The translations under genes were made by a program, and so were the position numbers. A stretch of 38,021 nt of DNA, from assembly GCA_014534095.1 (NCBI GenBank), contig JACVSD010000003.1, forward strand, positions 1 through 38,021. The letters run 5' to 3'. The DNA comes from Nitrospiraceae bacterium. Lineage in GTDB: Bacteria; Nitrospirota; Nitrospiria; Nitrospirales; Nitrospiraceae. A model generated the notes under the pieces. It saw nothing but the letters and a program-made list of their open reading frames with translations. It had not been told where the DNA came from and did no database searches. This document shows positions 7,759 through 16,372 of this stretch, piece by piece (positions within the stretch are counted from its first letter, which is position 1; the number at the start of each line of letters is the position of its first letter).

Positions 7759-9087
7759 TCATACTTTCGATGCTCCGCTCAACAGCGTGCTCAGCGTGGA
7801 GTCAAAGCCGGGAAACGACGTATCCACACAGGCCGTGTCGGCAATGGTCATGCCTTGCTCCGCTGTAAGGCCGGCAATGGCGAGTGACATGGCCACTCGA
7901 TGATCGCCATGGCTGCGTGCATGGCTCGCGGCACGTAGCCGACCGTTCTTGCCGGGTCCCCCGAGTCCTTTAATCACCATCCCGTCGCTCTTTTCTATGA
8001 TCTGCGCCCCCATGGCTGTTAATTCAGCGCTCATCGTGGCGATGCGGTCACTTTCCTTGACTCGAAGCTCTTCTGCCCCGCGAATGACTGTCTCGCCTTC
8101 GGCCACCGCGGCAGCCACGCACAGGATCGGAAACTCATCGATGGTCTGCGGAATCAGCTCTCCGCCGATGGCAACGCCAGTGAGTGGAGCGGAAGTGACT
8201 CGCAGATCGGCCACCGGCTCTCCTGCCTCTTCACGAACGTTAAGGATCTGAATCGTAGCCCCCATGCTCCGCAGCACCTGGATCAATCCCGTCCTCGTCG
8301 GATTGATGCCGACATGCCGGATGGTCACATCGGATCCCGGAACGATCGTGGCGCCCACCATGAAGAAAGCGGCCGCAGACGAGTCTCCTGGGATCATCAC
8401 GCGGCGTCCTCCCCAGCCCACAGCGGGACGACCCTCCAGGACTAACGTATCGCCCTGGCGGACCAGGGGAAGTCCAAAAAATTCAAACATGCGCTCGGTG
8501 TGATCTCGGGACAAGCGCGGTTCAACAAAGCGCGTCGTGCCCTCGGCAAACAAACCGGCCAACAGCACGGACGACTTCACTTGTGCGCTCGCCACCGGCG
8601 AACGATAGCTGATGCCATGCAACCGCGTCCCCGTTATGGCCAATGGGGCCAGTTCCCCACCTTTCCTCCCGGCAATGGCAGCCCCCATGTCTCGCAATGG
8701 GGTGACCACCCGGCCCATCGGCCGCCGCCTGATTGAGTGATCACCGGTAAGGACCGTAAAAAAATCCTGGCCGGCCAGCAGCCCTGCCAACAGACGAATG
8801 CCAGTACCGGAATTGCCGCAATCGATCGGTTCGCCGGGTTCGGACAGGCCCCACAATCCTTTACCGTGCACCATCAGGTCGTCAGGCGTCTCATCGATCC
8901 GGATACCCATCGCCTGAAAGGCCCGCATGGTGTTCAGACAGTCCTCTCCGCGACAATAGTGCGAGACGACGCTTGTACCTTCTGCCAGGGCCGTCAGTAT
9001 GATGGCACGATGCGTGACGGACTTATCTCCCGGAACCGTGATCGATCCCCTGAGCGCCCGACCTGGGTTGATAGTTATTGACGCCAT
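7759..9087 (-). CDS. aroA: 3-phosphoshikimate 1-carboxyvinyltransferase (EPSP synthase)
   Basis: A 442-residue enzyme of the shikimate pathway that joins phosphoenolpyruvate to shikimate 3-phosphate. The N-terminal GDKSVTHRAIIL motif contains the substrate-binding Lys and Arg. GNSGTGIRLLAG (near residues 92-103) is the second signature, and the catalytic C-terminal DHRVAMSLAIAGL block is intact. The two-lobed fold length of 420-450 is normal. The usual LPG-type stretch after the GN motif is absent; GNSGTG with Gly-Ile-Arg is typical of class II-like or divergent enzymes. The gene starts six bases after the tyrA stop and leads into cmk. Confidence 0.96.
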   Translation of the reverse strand: MASITINPGRALRGSITVPGDKSVTHRAIILTALAEGTSVVSHYCRGEDCLNTMRAFQAMGIRIDETPDDLMVHGKGLWGLSEPGEPIDCGNSGTGIRLLAGLLAGQDFFTVLTGDHSIRRRPMGRVVTPLRDMGAAIAGRKGGELAPLAITGTRLHGISYRSPVASAQVKSSVLLAGLFAEGTTRFVEPRLSRDHTERMFEFFGLPLVRQGDTLVLEGRPAVGWGGRRVMIPGDSSAAAFFMVGATIVPGSDVTIRHVGINPTRTGLIQVLRSMGATIQILNVREEAGEPVADLRVTSAPLTGVAIGGELIPQTIDEFPILCVAAAVAEGETVIRGAEELRVKESDRIATMSAELTAMGAQIIEKSDGMVIKGLGGPGKNGRLRAASHARSHGDHRVAMSLAIAGLTAEQGMTIADTACVDTSFPGFDSTLSTLLSGASKV

Positions 9088-9093
9088 GATCGG

Positions 9094-9987
9094 TTAGGCC
9101 GGGACAGAGGCCTGCACATTGAGCTTTTCGCGTTCGCCTTTTGCCCGCTCCAGCGATTGCTCGATTCCTGTCGCATCGCCCGCCTGTATCAGCTGCTTTA
9201 ATTCCTCGAGCGCCCGCGCGTAGCCGTCGATAAAAGACACCACGTTATCCCGGTTCCAGAGAAAGATGTCGCGCCACATTTCCGGTGAACTGGCGGCAAT
9301 CCTCGTGGCGTCCCGTAAACCTCCACCGCTATGGCTCGCCAAGTCCAGAGCAGACAAATGGCGATCCCGCAGGTCGGCCAGGGCATTCATCATGGCAAAC
9401 GCGGCGGCATGCGGCAGATGACTGACCGCGCCCAGAATTTGATCATGGAGATGCGGCTCCATGGTCAGCACCAGCGCACCGGTCTCTTGCCATAGCTGGC
9501 GGATCTGCTCCAGCGCCCGGGCATCGGTCTTTGCGGTGGGCGTAATAATGCAGCGCGCCCCGGCGAACAGTTGGGCCGAGGCGGCAGCAACGCCCGTCTT
9601 TTCCTTTCCGGCAATGGGGTGCGCGCCGACGAAATGAACGCCCATCGGCATGGCGGATTCTGACTGTTCGACGAGATGGCCCTTGACGCTCCCTACATCG
9701 CTCACGATGGCACCCGCGGCCAAACAGTGCGCCCACTCCTTGAGATGCTCCTCATAAGTATCCACCGGCGTTGCCAGGATCACCAAATCGGATCCGCGCA
9801 CCCCTTCCTTCGGTTCTGAAACATAGCGGTCAATCGCGCCCAATTGAACCGCTCTGTCCAGGTTCTCGACACGGCGGCCGATGCCGACGACATGGTCTGC
9901 CAATCCCTGAGCGCGCATAGCCAGGCCCAGGGAACCGCCGATCAGACCCACGCCGATGATCGCTACCTGCTTAAAATGAACGGGCAT
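9094..9987 (-). CDS. tyrA: prephenate (or arogenate) dehydrogenase
   Basis: A 297-residue NAD(P)-dependent dehydrogenase of tyrosine synthesis. The Rossmann motif GVGLIGGSLG is near residue 12. The family segments DVGSVKGHLVE, GAHPIAGKEKTGV (substrate-binding His and Lys) and SHLPHAAAFAMMNAL follow. A helical dimerisation region completes the protein. There is no fused chorismate mutase and no C-terminal ACT domain, so it is a minimal TyrA. Chorismate mutase is supplied by the PheA fusion upstream. Whether prephenate or arogenate is preferred cannot be decided from the sequence alone. Confidence 0.94.
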   Translation of the reverse strand: MPVHFKQVAIIGVGLIGGSLGLAMRAQGLADHVVGIGRRVENLDRAVQLGAIDRYVSEPKEGVRGSDLVILATPVDTYEEHLKEWAHCLAAGAIVSDVGSVKGHLVEQSESAMPMGVHFVGAHPIAGKEKTGVAAASAQLFAGARCIITPTAKTDARALEQIRQLWQETGALVLTMEPHLHDQILGAVSHLPHAAAFAMMNALADLRDRHLSALDLASHSGGGLRDATRIAASSPEMWRDIFLWNRDNVVSFIDGYARALEELKQLIQAGDATGIEQSLERAKGEREKLNVQASVPA

Positions 9988-10006
9988 ATCGACTCATTGA
10001 TCCGGT

Positions 10007-11020
10007 TTAGATTTCGCGGGCGACCGCGCGCGCGATATTCCCCATATCGTGCATCAGCTCTTTGAACTTCGAAGGCTTGATGGATTCTTCTCCGTCACAG
10101 AGCGCACATTCGGGATTGGAATGCACTTCAATGAGCAGCCCGTCGGCGCCCGCCGCTACGGCCGCTTTTGACATCGGTGCAACGAGCGCCCACTTCCCGG
10201 TCGCATGACTGGGATCCACAATCACCGGTAGATGCGAGAGTTCTTTCAGCGTCGGAATGGCCGCCAGATCCAAGGTATTGCGATACTGCGTTTCGAACGT
10301 GCGGATGCCCCGCTCACAAAGCATCACGTTTCGGTTGCCCCGGGACATGATGTACTCCGCTGACAGCAGGAATTCCTTTATAGTCGCCGAAAGACCGCGC
10401 TTCAAGAGGACCGGTTTGTCGTAGGCGCCCACTTCCTTGAGGAGCTCAAAGTTCTGCATGTTTCTCGCGCCAATCTGAATAATATCGGCCTTCTCAAGAA
10501 ATAATTCGATATCGCGCGTATCGAGAATTTCGCTCACCACCGGCAGCCCCGTTTGCTTCTTCGCTTCCTGGAGATAATCCAATCCTTCCCGGCCCAACCC
10601 TTGGAAGGAATACGGTGACGTTCGCGGTTTGTAGGCTCCGCCTCGAAGGACTGACGCCCCGGCCGCTTTGACTTCATGGGCGATGCCAACCGTCAATTCC
10701 AGACGCTCCACAGCACAGGGCCCCGCCATGATCGCTAACTTCTTTCCGCCGATTTTCACGGCCCCGACTTCGATGATCGTGCCTTCACGCTTGAACTCAC
10801 GACTCACAAGTTTCCACGGAGCAAGGATGGGCAGCACGCTTTCGACACCGGCTAGAGCCGTCAGCGGCTGATTCTGAAGAATGCGGTCGTCCCCAATGAC
10901 GCCGATAATGGTGCGCTCCTGACCGGTCGAAATCTGGGACTTCAACCCCAACTCCCGGAGCCGATCAATAATGTGATCGACTTCACGTTCAGTCGCCTCA
11001 GGTTTCAGGACGATGATCAT
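10007..11020 (-). CDS. aroF: 3-deoxy-7-phosphoheptulonate synthase, type I beta with ferredoxin-like N-domain
   Basis: A 337-residue enzyme that condenses phosphoenolpyruvate and erythrose 4-phosphate, the entry step to aromatic compounds. Residues 1-70 form a small ferredoxin-like regulatory domain seen in Thermotoga-type enzymes. The catalytic barrel follows, with IMAGPCAVE (metal-binding Cys), [37 protein letters not shown] and [11 protein letters not shown]. The length and domain order fit the type I beta subfamily and not the E. coli AroFGH subfamily. The ATG at 11020 has GAGG five bases upstream. Feedback by phenylalanine or tyrosine is common for enzymes with this N-domain but is inferred here. 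Confidence 0.95.
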   Translation of the reverse strand: MIIVLKPEATEREVDHIIDRLRELGLKSQISTGQERTIIGVIGDDRILQNQPLTALAGVESVLPILAPWKLVSREFKREGTIIEVGAVKIGGKKLAIMAGPCAVERLELTVGIAHEVKAAGASVLRGGAYKPRTSPYSFQGLGREGLDYLQEAKKQTGLPVVSEILDTRDIELFLEKADIIQIGARNMQNFELLKEVGAYDKPVLLKRGLSATIKEFLLSAEYIMSRGNRNVMLCERGIRTFETQYRNTLDLAAIPTLKELSHLPVIVDPSHATGKWALVAPMSKAAVAAGADGLLIEVHSNPECALCDGEESIKPSKFKELMHDMGNIARAVAREI

Positions 11021-11044
11021 AGTGCCCTCGCGATCCAGCTCTTC

Positions 11045-12121
11045 CTACTGTAAAACCTTTTTCAGGGCCTGAAGGAAGGCGTTATTTTCGTCAGGTTGAC
11101 CGATGGTAACCCGGAGCATCCGGCCTTCGATATGCCGCACAATAATGCCTTCGCGCAGGAGCGCATCGAAGACCGGCCTTCCGTCGCGCTTGACATCGAA
11201 ATACACAAAATTTGCTTCGCTCGGGAGAGGATGAAAACCGAGCGCACCAAGACCATGGCGCAATTGCTCCATACCCGCCACGTTGGTCGCCCGGCTCTTC
11301 GCCACATGGTCATCATCGGTCATGGCGGCCAGCGCTGCGCGCTGGGCCAGGCTATTGGCGTTAAACGGAGGGCGGATACGGTTGAGGTGGTTGTTTATCT
11401 CCGGCAGGGCGATGCCATAGCCGATCCGCAATCCTGCCAAGCCGTAGATTTTTGAAAATGTCCTTAACACAATGGCCTGGCGGCCGTCCTTGACGTAGGC
11501 GAGCGTGTCGGGAAAATCGGCACTCTGTACATATTCCAGATACGCCTCATCGAATACGACAATAACGTCTTCGGGAATCTGAGCCATGAACCGATGCACC
11601 GCTTCTGCCGACACCATCGTGCCAGTCGGGTTGTTGGGATTACACACAAATACAAGCCGAGTCCTGGGCGTAATCGCGGACGCCATCGCGTCAAGATTAT
11701 GCGCCCAGTCGGAAAGCGGAACGGTCACCGCCTTGCCATGAGCGGCCACGACTTCCATTCGATAAATGACGAAGGTGTGATCGGCCATCACGGCTTCCTC
11801 GCCGGGCGACAAAAAGGTGCGGGCCAAGAGGCCCAATATTTCATCAGACCCGTTACCAAGGATGATGTGGTCGGGCGTCACTTTCCATCGGTCGGCAATG
11901 GCTTGTCTCAGTCGATACGCCCCACCATCCGGGTAGCGGTGCAGGCTTTCCGCTCCCCCGGTCAGCGCGGCCACCGCCTTAGGCGAAGGGCCCAGCGGGT
12001 TTTCGTTCGAAGCGAGCTTAATAATACGCGTGAGTCCGAGCTCGCGCTGCAGTTCATCGATGGGCTTGCCTGGCACGTAGGGGCTGAGTGACGCGATATC
12101 AGGATGGACGTGTAGTGCCAT
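11045..12121 (-). CDS. hisC: histidinol-phosphate/aromatic aminotransferase
   Basis: A 358-residue PLP-dependent fold-type I aminotransferase. The motif KLASNENPLGPSP opens the enzyme. GNGSDEILGLLARTF, CNPNNPTGT, VVFDEAYLEY and the Schiff-base lysine segment RTFSKIYGLAGLRIGYG (Lys in SKIYG) are all intact. The family acts on histidinol phosphate, and members inside aromatic operons often transaminate prephenate, phenylpyruvate or 4-hydroxyphenylpyruvate. The position between pheA and DAHP synthase, away from other his genes, points to an aromatic role. Dual function is possible. It starts four bases after the pheA stop. Confidence 0.94.
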   Translation of the reverse strand: MALHVHPDIASLSPYVPGKPIDELQRELGLTRIIKLASNENPLGPSPKAVAALTGGAESLHRYPDGGAYRLRQAIADRWKVTPDHIILGNGSDEILGLLARTFLSPGEEAVMADHTFVIYRMEVVAAHGKAVTVPLSDWAHNLDAMASAITPRTRLVFVCNPNNPTGTMVSAEAVHRFMAQIPEDVIVVFDEAYLEYVQSADFPDTLAYVKDGRQAIVLRTFSKIYGLAGLRIGYGIALPEINNHLNRIRPPFNANSLAQRAALAAMTDDDHVAKSRATNVAGMEQLRHGLGALGFHPLPSEANFVYFDVKRDGRPVFDALLREGIIVRHIEGRMLRVTIGQPDENNAFLQALKKVLQ

Positions 12122-12125
12122 GTGC

Positions 12126-13202
12126 CTAGGCGTGCGCCGGGTAGGAACCCAAAATCTTGAGAAACAGGCAGCGCCCCTTGATTTCTTCCACCGCCTTATT
12201 CACGCGTTCTTCTGCCATATGGCCCTCAACATCCACGAAAAAGATGTATTCCCAAGCTTTCCTGCGGGAAGGGCGCGATTCGATCTTGGTCATGCTGAGG
12301 CCATGCGACGCAAAGGGACGCAGCAAATCATACAAGGCGCCGACCTTATCCTTCACGGACAACATCAGAGAGGTCTTGTCCTTGCCCGTCCGCTCAGGCG
12401 CCTTTTGGGAAAGCACTAAAAATCGCGTGAAATTGTTCAGATTGTCTTCGATGCGCGATTTGATCACCTTCAGGCCATAGAGCTGCCCGGCCAATTCCGA
12501 GGCAATGGCCGCGGAAGCCGGCTCATCCATGCAGAGTTCCGCGGCGCGTGCCGTGCTCGCCACCTCGGAAACGGGCACGTGGGGGAGATTGGTTTCTAGC
12601 CAATTGCGGCATTGCGCAATGGCGTGAGGGTGCGAGTAGATCTTCTTCACTTCGTCCCCCACTCCGGACTGCGATAACAGATGATGCGAGACCTCCTGCT
12701 GAACTTCGCCATAAATCAGGAGGTTCGAATCCACGAACATGTCGAGCGTATGATTCACGACCCCTTCGGTCGTATTCTCAATGGGCACGACCCCGAAGTT
12801 CGCGCGACCCCGCTCGACCTCGCTGAACACCTCCTTGATACTGTGGACGGGGACATACTGAGCAGAGGAGCCGAATTTCTGCATGCAGGCCATGTGCGTG
12901 AAGGTGGCACGTGGACCGAGATAGGCCACCTTTTGCGGTCCCTCCAAGGAAAGGGAAGCCGACATGATTTCTCGATAAACCGCCCGAATCGCGTCAGTAG
13001 GGAATGGGCCCGTATTCTGCTTCATCAACCGATCAAAAATAGCCGCTTCTCTCCCTGGTGTATGGAGGTTGGCTTCGGCATCTTGTTCTTTTTTTAGCTT
13101 TCCGATCTCGACGACGCTTTTGGAACGCTCGTTGAGCAGGCGTAGAATTTCGTCATCGATACGGTCGATCTCGCTGCGGTACTCGGACAAATCCCTGGGC
13201 AT
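12126..13202 (-). CDS. pheA: bifunctional chorismate mutase / prephenate dehydratase
   Basis: A 358-residue fusion that leads chorismate to phenylpyruvate. Residues 1-85 are an AroQ chorismate mutase (EYRSEIDRIDDEILRLLNER). The dehydratase follows, from VAYLGPRATFTHMA, with the catalytic Thr-Arg-Phe segment NNFTRFLVLS. A C-terminal ACT domain has the GALYDLL and ESRP motifs that bind phenylalanine, so feedback inhibition is expected. The ATG at 13202 is chosen because the mutase domain begins there and the length matches other PheA fusions. The frame stays open for 35 more codons upstream, but that stretch resembles no known domain. It is the first gene of the aromatic unit. Confidence 0.95.
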   Translation of the reverse strand: MPRDLSEYRSEIDRIDDEILRLLNERSKSVVEIGKLKKEQDAEANLHTPGREAAIFDRLMKQNTGPFPTDAIRAVYREIMSASLSLEGPQKVAYLGPRATFTHMACMQKFGSSAQYVPVHSIKEVFSEVERGRANFGVVPIENTTEGVVNHTLDMFVDSNLLIYGEVQQEVSHHLLSQSGVGDEVKKIYSHPHAIAQCRNWLETNLPHVPVSEVASTARAAELCMDEPASAAIASELAGQLYGLKVIKSRIEDNLNNFTRFLVLSQKAPERTGKDKTSLMLSVKDKVGALYDLLRPFASHGLSMTKIESRPSRRKAWEYIFFVDVEGHMAEERVNKAVEEIKGRCLFLKILGSYPAHA

Positions 13203-13282
13203 TGACGCGAACCTCGGACTTCTGGACTGAGGGATGGCGCCCATCCCCGATGAAGAATCAACCACACTTGGACAAGGGGTGA

Positions 13283-13312
13283 ATCTTACAGGAACGGCCG
13301 AATCCATTGCAA
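13283..13312 (-). promoter_or_regulatory. candidate promoter of the aromatic unit
   Basis: On the minus strand TTGCAA (13312-13307), 18 bp, then TAAGAT (13288-13283), about 80 bases before the pheA ATG. It lies in the 146-base gap between the ruvB stop and pheA. That gap is the only clear break in the series of minus-strand genes here. No leader peptide or attenuator hairpin was recognised. The call is tentative. Confidence 0.35.
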
Positions 13313-13348
13313 GGATAGTCCTGTCAAATCAAAAACTTGCTGCTGTCG

Positions 13349-14338
13349 CTAGAGCAAAATCGTGGAGGGTCTTTGGAAATGGTCGAAGGCTTGGCGCGTC
13401 ACCTGGCGGCCCCGGCCGGTGCGTTCGAGAAAGCCGGCCTGGATCAGATACGGCTCATACACGTCTTCAAGGGTCCCTTTATCGTCTTGGACCGCGGCGG
13501 CCAAGGATTCTATGCCCACGGGACCGCCGTTGAATTTCTCAATGATCGTCAGAAGGATCTTGCGGTCCATCTCATCAAAGCCGGCCTGGTCGATGCCAAG
13601 CCAGGCCAACGCCTCCTGGGCGACGGTCCGGTTGATCTCACCGCCGGCTTTGATCTGTGCATAGTCCCGCACCCGCTTAATGAGCCGATTCACGATCCGT
13701 GGCGTCCCGCGTGCCCGCCGGGCGATTTCTGCCGCACCCTCACGCTCAATACCGACATCCAAGACGGCAGCCGATCTGGTCACAATGGCTTCAAGATCCG
13801 TAGGAGAATAGAACTCGAGCCGATACACCAAGCCAAAGCGATCCCTCAGCGGTGAGGTGAGCGCACCGGCGCGCGTGGTCGCTCCCACGAGTGTGAAGCG
13901 TGGCAGGTCCAGCTTCACCGTGCGAGTCGCGGGGCCTTGCCCAATGACCAGATCAAGCTGGTAATCCTCCATGGCCGGATAGAGCGCCTCTTCGACGGAA
14001 GCCGGAAGCCGGTGAATCTCATCGATGAATAGCACGTCATGCTCCTGCAGGTTGGTCAGGATGGCGGCCAAGTCCCCGGCGTGCGCCAGCACTAAACCGG
14101 ACGTGGACCGTAAGGCGGCCCCCATCTCTTTGGCGATGATGTGCGCAATGGTCGTCTTACCGAGACCGGGAGGACCATAGAATATGGCATGATCCAGGGC
14201 TTCTCCACGCTGCTTCGCGGCCTGTATGCAGATACGGAGCGACTCCTTCATCTTTTCCTGGCCGACATACTCATCAAGCGATTGCGGACGAAGGACGTTG
14301 TCTGTGCTCCGCTCCTCTTCGGTCAGATGGTTCGTCAT
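13349..14338 (-). CDS. ruvB: Holliday junction branch migration DNA helicase RuvB
   Basis: A 329-residue AAA+ motor that, with RuvA, drives branch migration of Holliday junctions. The Walker A motif is GPPGLGKTT, Walker B is FIDEIHRL, sensor 1 is GATTRAG, and the sensor 2 arginine lies in [16 protein letters not shown]. The C-terminal winged helix with [12 protein letters not shown] is present. The ATG at 14338 ([10 protein letters not shown]) is selected because GGAG lies eight bases upstream and the length then equals the family. An upstream extension of 70 codons would run into the preceding gene. It follows the secreted Cys-rich gene by 29 bases. Confidence 0.96.
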   Translation of the reverse strand: MTNHLTEEERSTDNVLRPQSLDEYVGQEKMKESLRICIQAAKQRGEALDHAIFYGPPGLGKTTIAHIIAKEMGAALRSTSGLVLAHAGDLAAILTNLQEHDVLFIDEIHRLPASVEEALYPAMEDYQLDLVIGQGPATRTVKLDLPRFTLVGATTRAGALTSPLRDRFGLVYRLEFYSPTDLEAIVTRSAAVLDVGIEREGAAEIARRARGTPRIVNRLIKRVRDYAQIKAGGEINRTVAQEALAWLGIDQAGFDEMDRKILLTIIEKFNGGPVGIESLAAAVQDDKGTLEDVYEPYLIQAGFLERTGRGRQVTRQAFDHFQRPSTILL

Positions 14339-14367
14339 GAGTCGTTCTCCCATGAGCAAGACCCGCT

Positions 14368-14856
14368 CTAGTGAGCACCGGGCATCGGTTGGTACCTCGG
14401 CGGCGGAGGCAATGCTCCTTCGCCGGGCGTCCCCGTCGTCCCACAGTCGGGAGGGCACCGTTTGTATCCCTGCGATGGATCGGGTGGGGTGTGCTCCATG
14501 TGAAGCAGCTGGCATTGAGTTAGGAGGCCTCCATCCCGGCTGCCGCAACGCGCGGGCACGGACGACCTGCCGATCTCCTTGTATCCCTCGGGACAGGATC
14601 CACAGATTGGCAAAAGGTTACTCCCCAAGGGAACACATTGAACCAAGGTGGGGTCCTCGCCCGTGCAGATGTCCGCAGCCTGAGTCACGCCGGTCGTGGC
14701 GTACCCGTCAGGACATCTCCCACAGGTCATCCGTATACTTTTCGGCTCTTGGGCCTCCTCGGCGAAGACAATGGAAGGTACACCAATCAGAGTAACGGAC
14801 ATATACCACGCCAGCATGAGTCTCGGCATGGCCGCGGCGATGTTTTTTGCAATCAT
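14368..14856 (-). CDS. secreted cysteine-rich repeat protein, unknown function
   Basis: A 162-residue protein with a signal peptide (hydrophobic residues about 13-30, likely cleavage after VFA at residue 32). The mature part has two 40-residue repeats. Each reads C-x2-C-x-D/E-GY-x12-C-x9/10-C, with cysteines at 45, 48, 64, 74 and 85, 88, 104, 115. A shorter CPPDC unit at 134-138 and a Pro-rich tail follow. The regular cysteines suggest disulfides or metal binding in the periplasm. No family is recognised. The ATG at 14856 lies two bases after the ruvA stop, with a GGGGGTAAGG ribosome site inside ruvA's end, so it is translated with ruvA. ruvB begins 29 bases later. Finding an exported protein between two recombination genes is unexpected. 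Confidence 0.72.
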   Translation of the reverse strand: MIAKNIAAAMPRLMLAWYMSVTLIGVPSIVFAEEAQEPKSIRMTCGRCPDGYATTGVTQAADICTGEDPTLVQCVPLGSNLLPICGSCPEGYKEIGRSSVPARCGSRDGGLLTQCQLLHMEHTPPDPSQGYKRCPPDCGTTGTPGEGALPPPPRYQPMPGAH

Positions 14857-14858
14857 CC

Positions 14859-15467
14859 TTACCCCCGTGCCAGTTCCTTGAGCCCTTCTCGGATCAAATC
14901 TTTAAGGGGCACAGATCCTTCAGTCGTGGCAGAGACTCTCTTGAGGGCGTCCTTCGCATCTTGCGGACGGTAACCTAGATTGACGAGGGCGGACAAAGCG
15001 TCCTCGTACGGGCCATCCGCAGTGACGGGCGGGGTGGCCTCGCCAAGCACACCGGCAACGCTGATTTTCACTGTTTTGTCCTTCAATTCCAGAGCCAGCC
15101 GTCCGGCCGATTTCTTACCGATGCCAGGCACACTGGAAAGCTTATCGATATCGCCGGATTGAATAGCAGAGACCAGATCCGCTACGGGAAGGCTGGACAA
15201 GACGCTCAAAGCGAGCTTAGGGCCGATGCCAGACACCGACGTTAGCAGCAGAAATGAATCCTTTTCCGCTTGGGTAAAAAATCCAAACAGTTGAATAGCG
15301 TCTTCCCGAAGATGCGTATGAATATGCAAGGCGGTAGGCGCCTCTGCGGAGGGGAGGGCGTAATACGTACTGAGCGGAATCCAGACCTCATATCCGACGC
15401 CTTGCACATCAAGCGTGAGATGCGTAGGAGTCTTACGCGCTAACCGCCCCGTGAGAAAGGCGATCAT
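14859..15467 (-). CDS. ruvA: Holliday junction branch migration protein RuvA
   Basis: A 202-residue protein that binds four-way junctions and loads RuvB. Domain I starts at MIAFLTGRL, the canonical RuvA start. The two helix-hairpin-helix motifs are VSGIGPKLALSVL and VPGIGKKSAGRLALELK. The C-terminal domain III (ALVNLGYRPQDAKDAL) that contacts RuvB is intact. The frame is open for 15 more codons to an ATG at 15512 that overlaps the yebC stop (ATGA). I prefer 15467 by family length (about 200), though the ribosome site there is weak. No ruvC is in the window, although ruvC often sits between yebC and ruvA. Confidence 0.94.
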   Translation of the reverse strand: MIAFLTGRLARKTPTHLTLDVQGVGYEVWIPLSTYYALPSAEAPTALHIHTHLREDAIQLFGFFTQAEKDSFLLLTSVSGIGPKLALSVLSSLPVADLVSAIQSGDIDKLSSVPGIGKKSAGRLALELKDKTVKISVAGVLGEATPPVTADGPYEDALSALVNLGYRPQDAKDALKRVSATTEGSVPLKDLIREGLKELARG

Positions 15468-15508
15468 GAAGTCTCGCTGGCTCGGGATGACACCATGGTG
15501 GAGCGAAC

Positions 15509-16267
15509 TCATCCGGCCGCGGCAGCGGCCATCTTTTCCATCACTTCGTCGGGAATGTCGAAGTTCGCATGCACTTTCTGCACATCCTCGTGCTCGTCCA
15601 TCACTTCCATCAACTTGAGCATCTGCTCGGCAGGTTTTTCCTCTAATCGAATTGTATTTTGGGGGAGATAGGTGATTTCGGCTAGGGTGCTCTCAATTTT
15701 AGCATCCACCAACGCTTTCTTGACTGCTTCAAAGTCATGCGGCCCGGTAATGACCTCATAGCTCTGGTCCCCGACTTTGACGTCTTCCGCGCCGGCCTCG
15801 AGCGCAAGCGACAATAAGGTATCTTCGTCGACTTTGCCCTTTTCGATGGTGATGAGACCCTTCTTGTGGAACTGCCACGACACGGCACCGGCCTCGGCCA
15901 TATTTCCATGATTCTTAGTAAAGAGGCTCCGGATTTCCGCAACCGTCCGATTGCGGTTATCACTCGTGATATCAAGCAGCACCGCCGTGCCACCAGGCCC
16001 ATAGCCCTCGAGTTGAAATTCTTCATAGGTCACACCCGGCAGTTCTCCCGTGCCGCGCTGAATCGCTTTCTTCATGGTATCGCCCGGCATGTTGGCTTCC
16101 TTGGCCTTGGCGACGGCAAGACGAAGTCTGGGGTTGCCGTCCGGGTCTCCGCCGGAGCGCGCCGCAATGGTGAGTTCCCGGATTATCCGCGTGAAGACCT
16201 TGCCGCGCTTGGCATCCTGCGCAGACTTATGACGTTTGATGGTCGCCCAGTGGCTGTGTCCGCCCAT
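15509..16267 (-). CDS. yebC: YebC/PmpR family protein
   Basis: A 252-residue YebC/TACO1 family protein. The signature start MGGHSHWATIKRHK is followed by the helical domain with AKEANMPGDTMKKAIQRGTG. The two alpha/beta domains come next (YGPGGTAVLLDITSDNRNRT and the acidic C-terminal part). The family was described as DNA-binding regulators, and more recently as translation factors for difficult peptide sequences. The ATG at 16267 has GAGGAGG five bases upstream. The longer frame to 16309 is rejected. It heads the yebC-ruvA-x-ruvB unit, a common association with the ruv genes. Confidence 0.95.
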   Translation of the reverse strand: MGGHSHWATIKRHKSAQDAKRGKVFTRIIRELTIAARSGGDPDGNPRLRLAVAKAKEANMPGDTMKKAIQRGTGELPGVTYEEFQLEGYGPGGTAVLLDITSDNRNRTVAEIRSLFTKNHGNMAEAGAVSWQFHKKGLITIEKGKVDEDTLLSLALEAGAEDVKVGDQSYEVITGPHDFEAVKKALVDAKIESTLAEITYLPQNTIRLEEKPAEQMLKLMEVMDEHEDVQKVHANFDIPDEVMEKMAAAAAG

Positions 16268-16372
16268 GCATTCCTCCTCTAAACCAGCGAAAACGCTGAC
16301 TAGAGTCAACCGATCGTGGTATGTCGTGTAGACCTAGCATAGGGCTCAGAAGAGAGTCAATCGTGCACAGCA

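Noticed and set aside
14338..14548. 70-codon N-terminal extension of RuvB
   Set aside because: It overlaps the secreted Cys-rich gene, has no RuvB similarity and would precede a good ribosome site.
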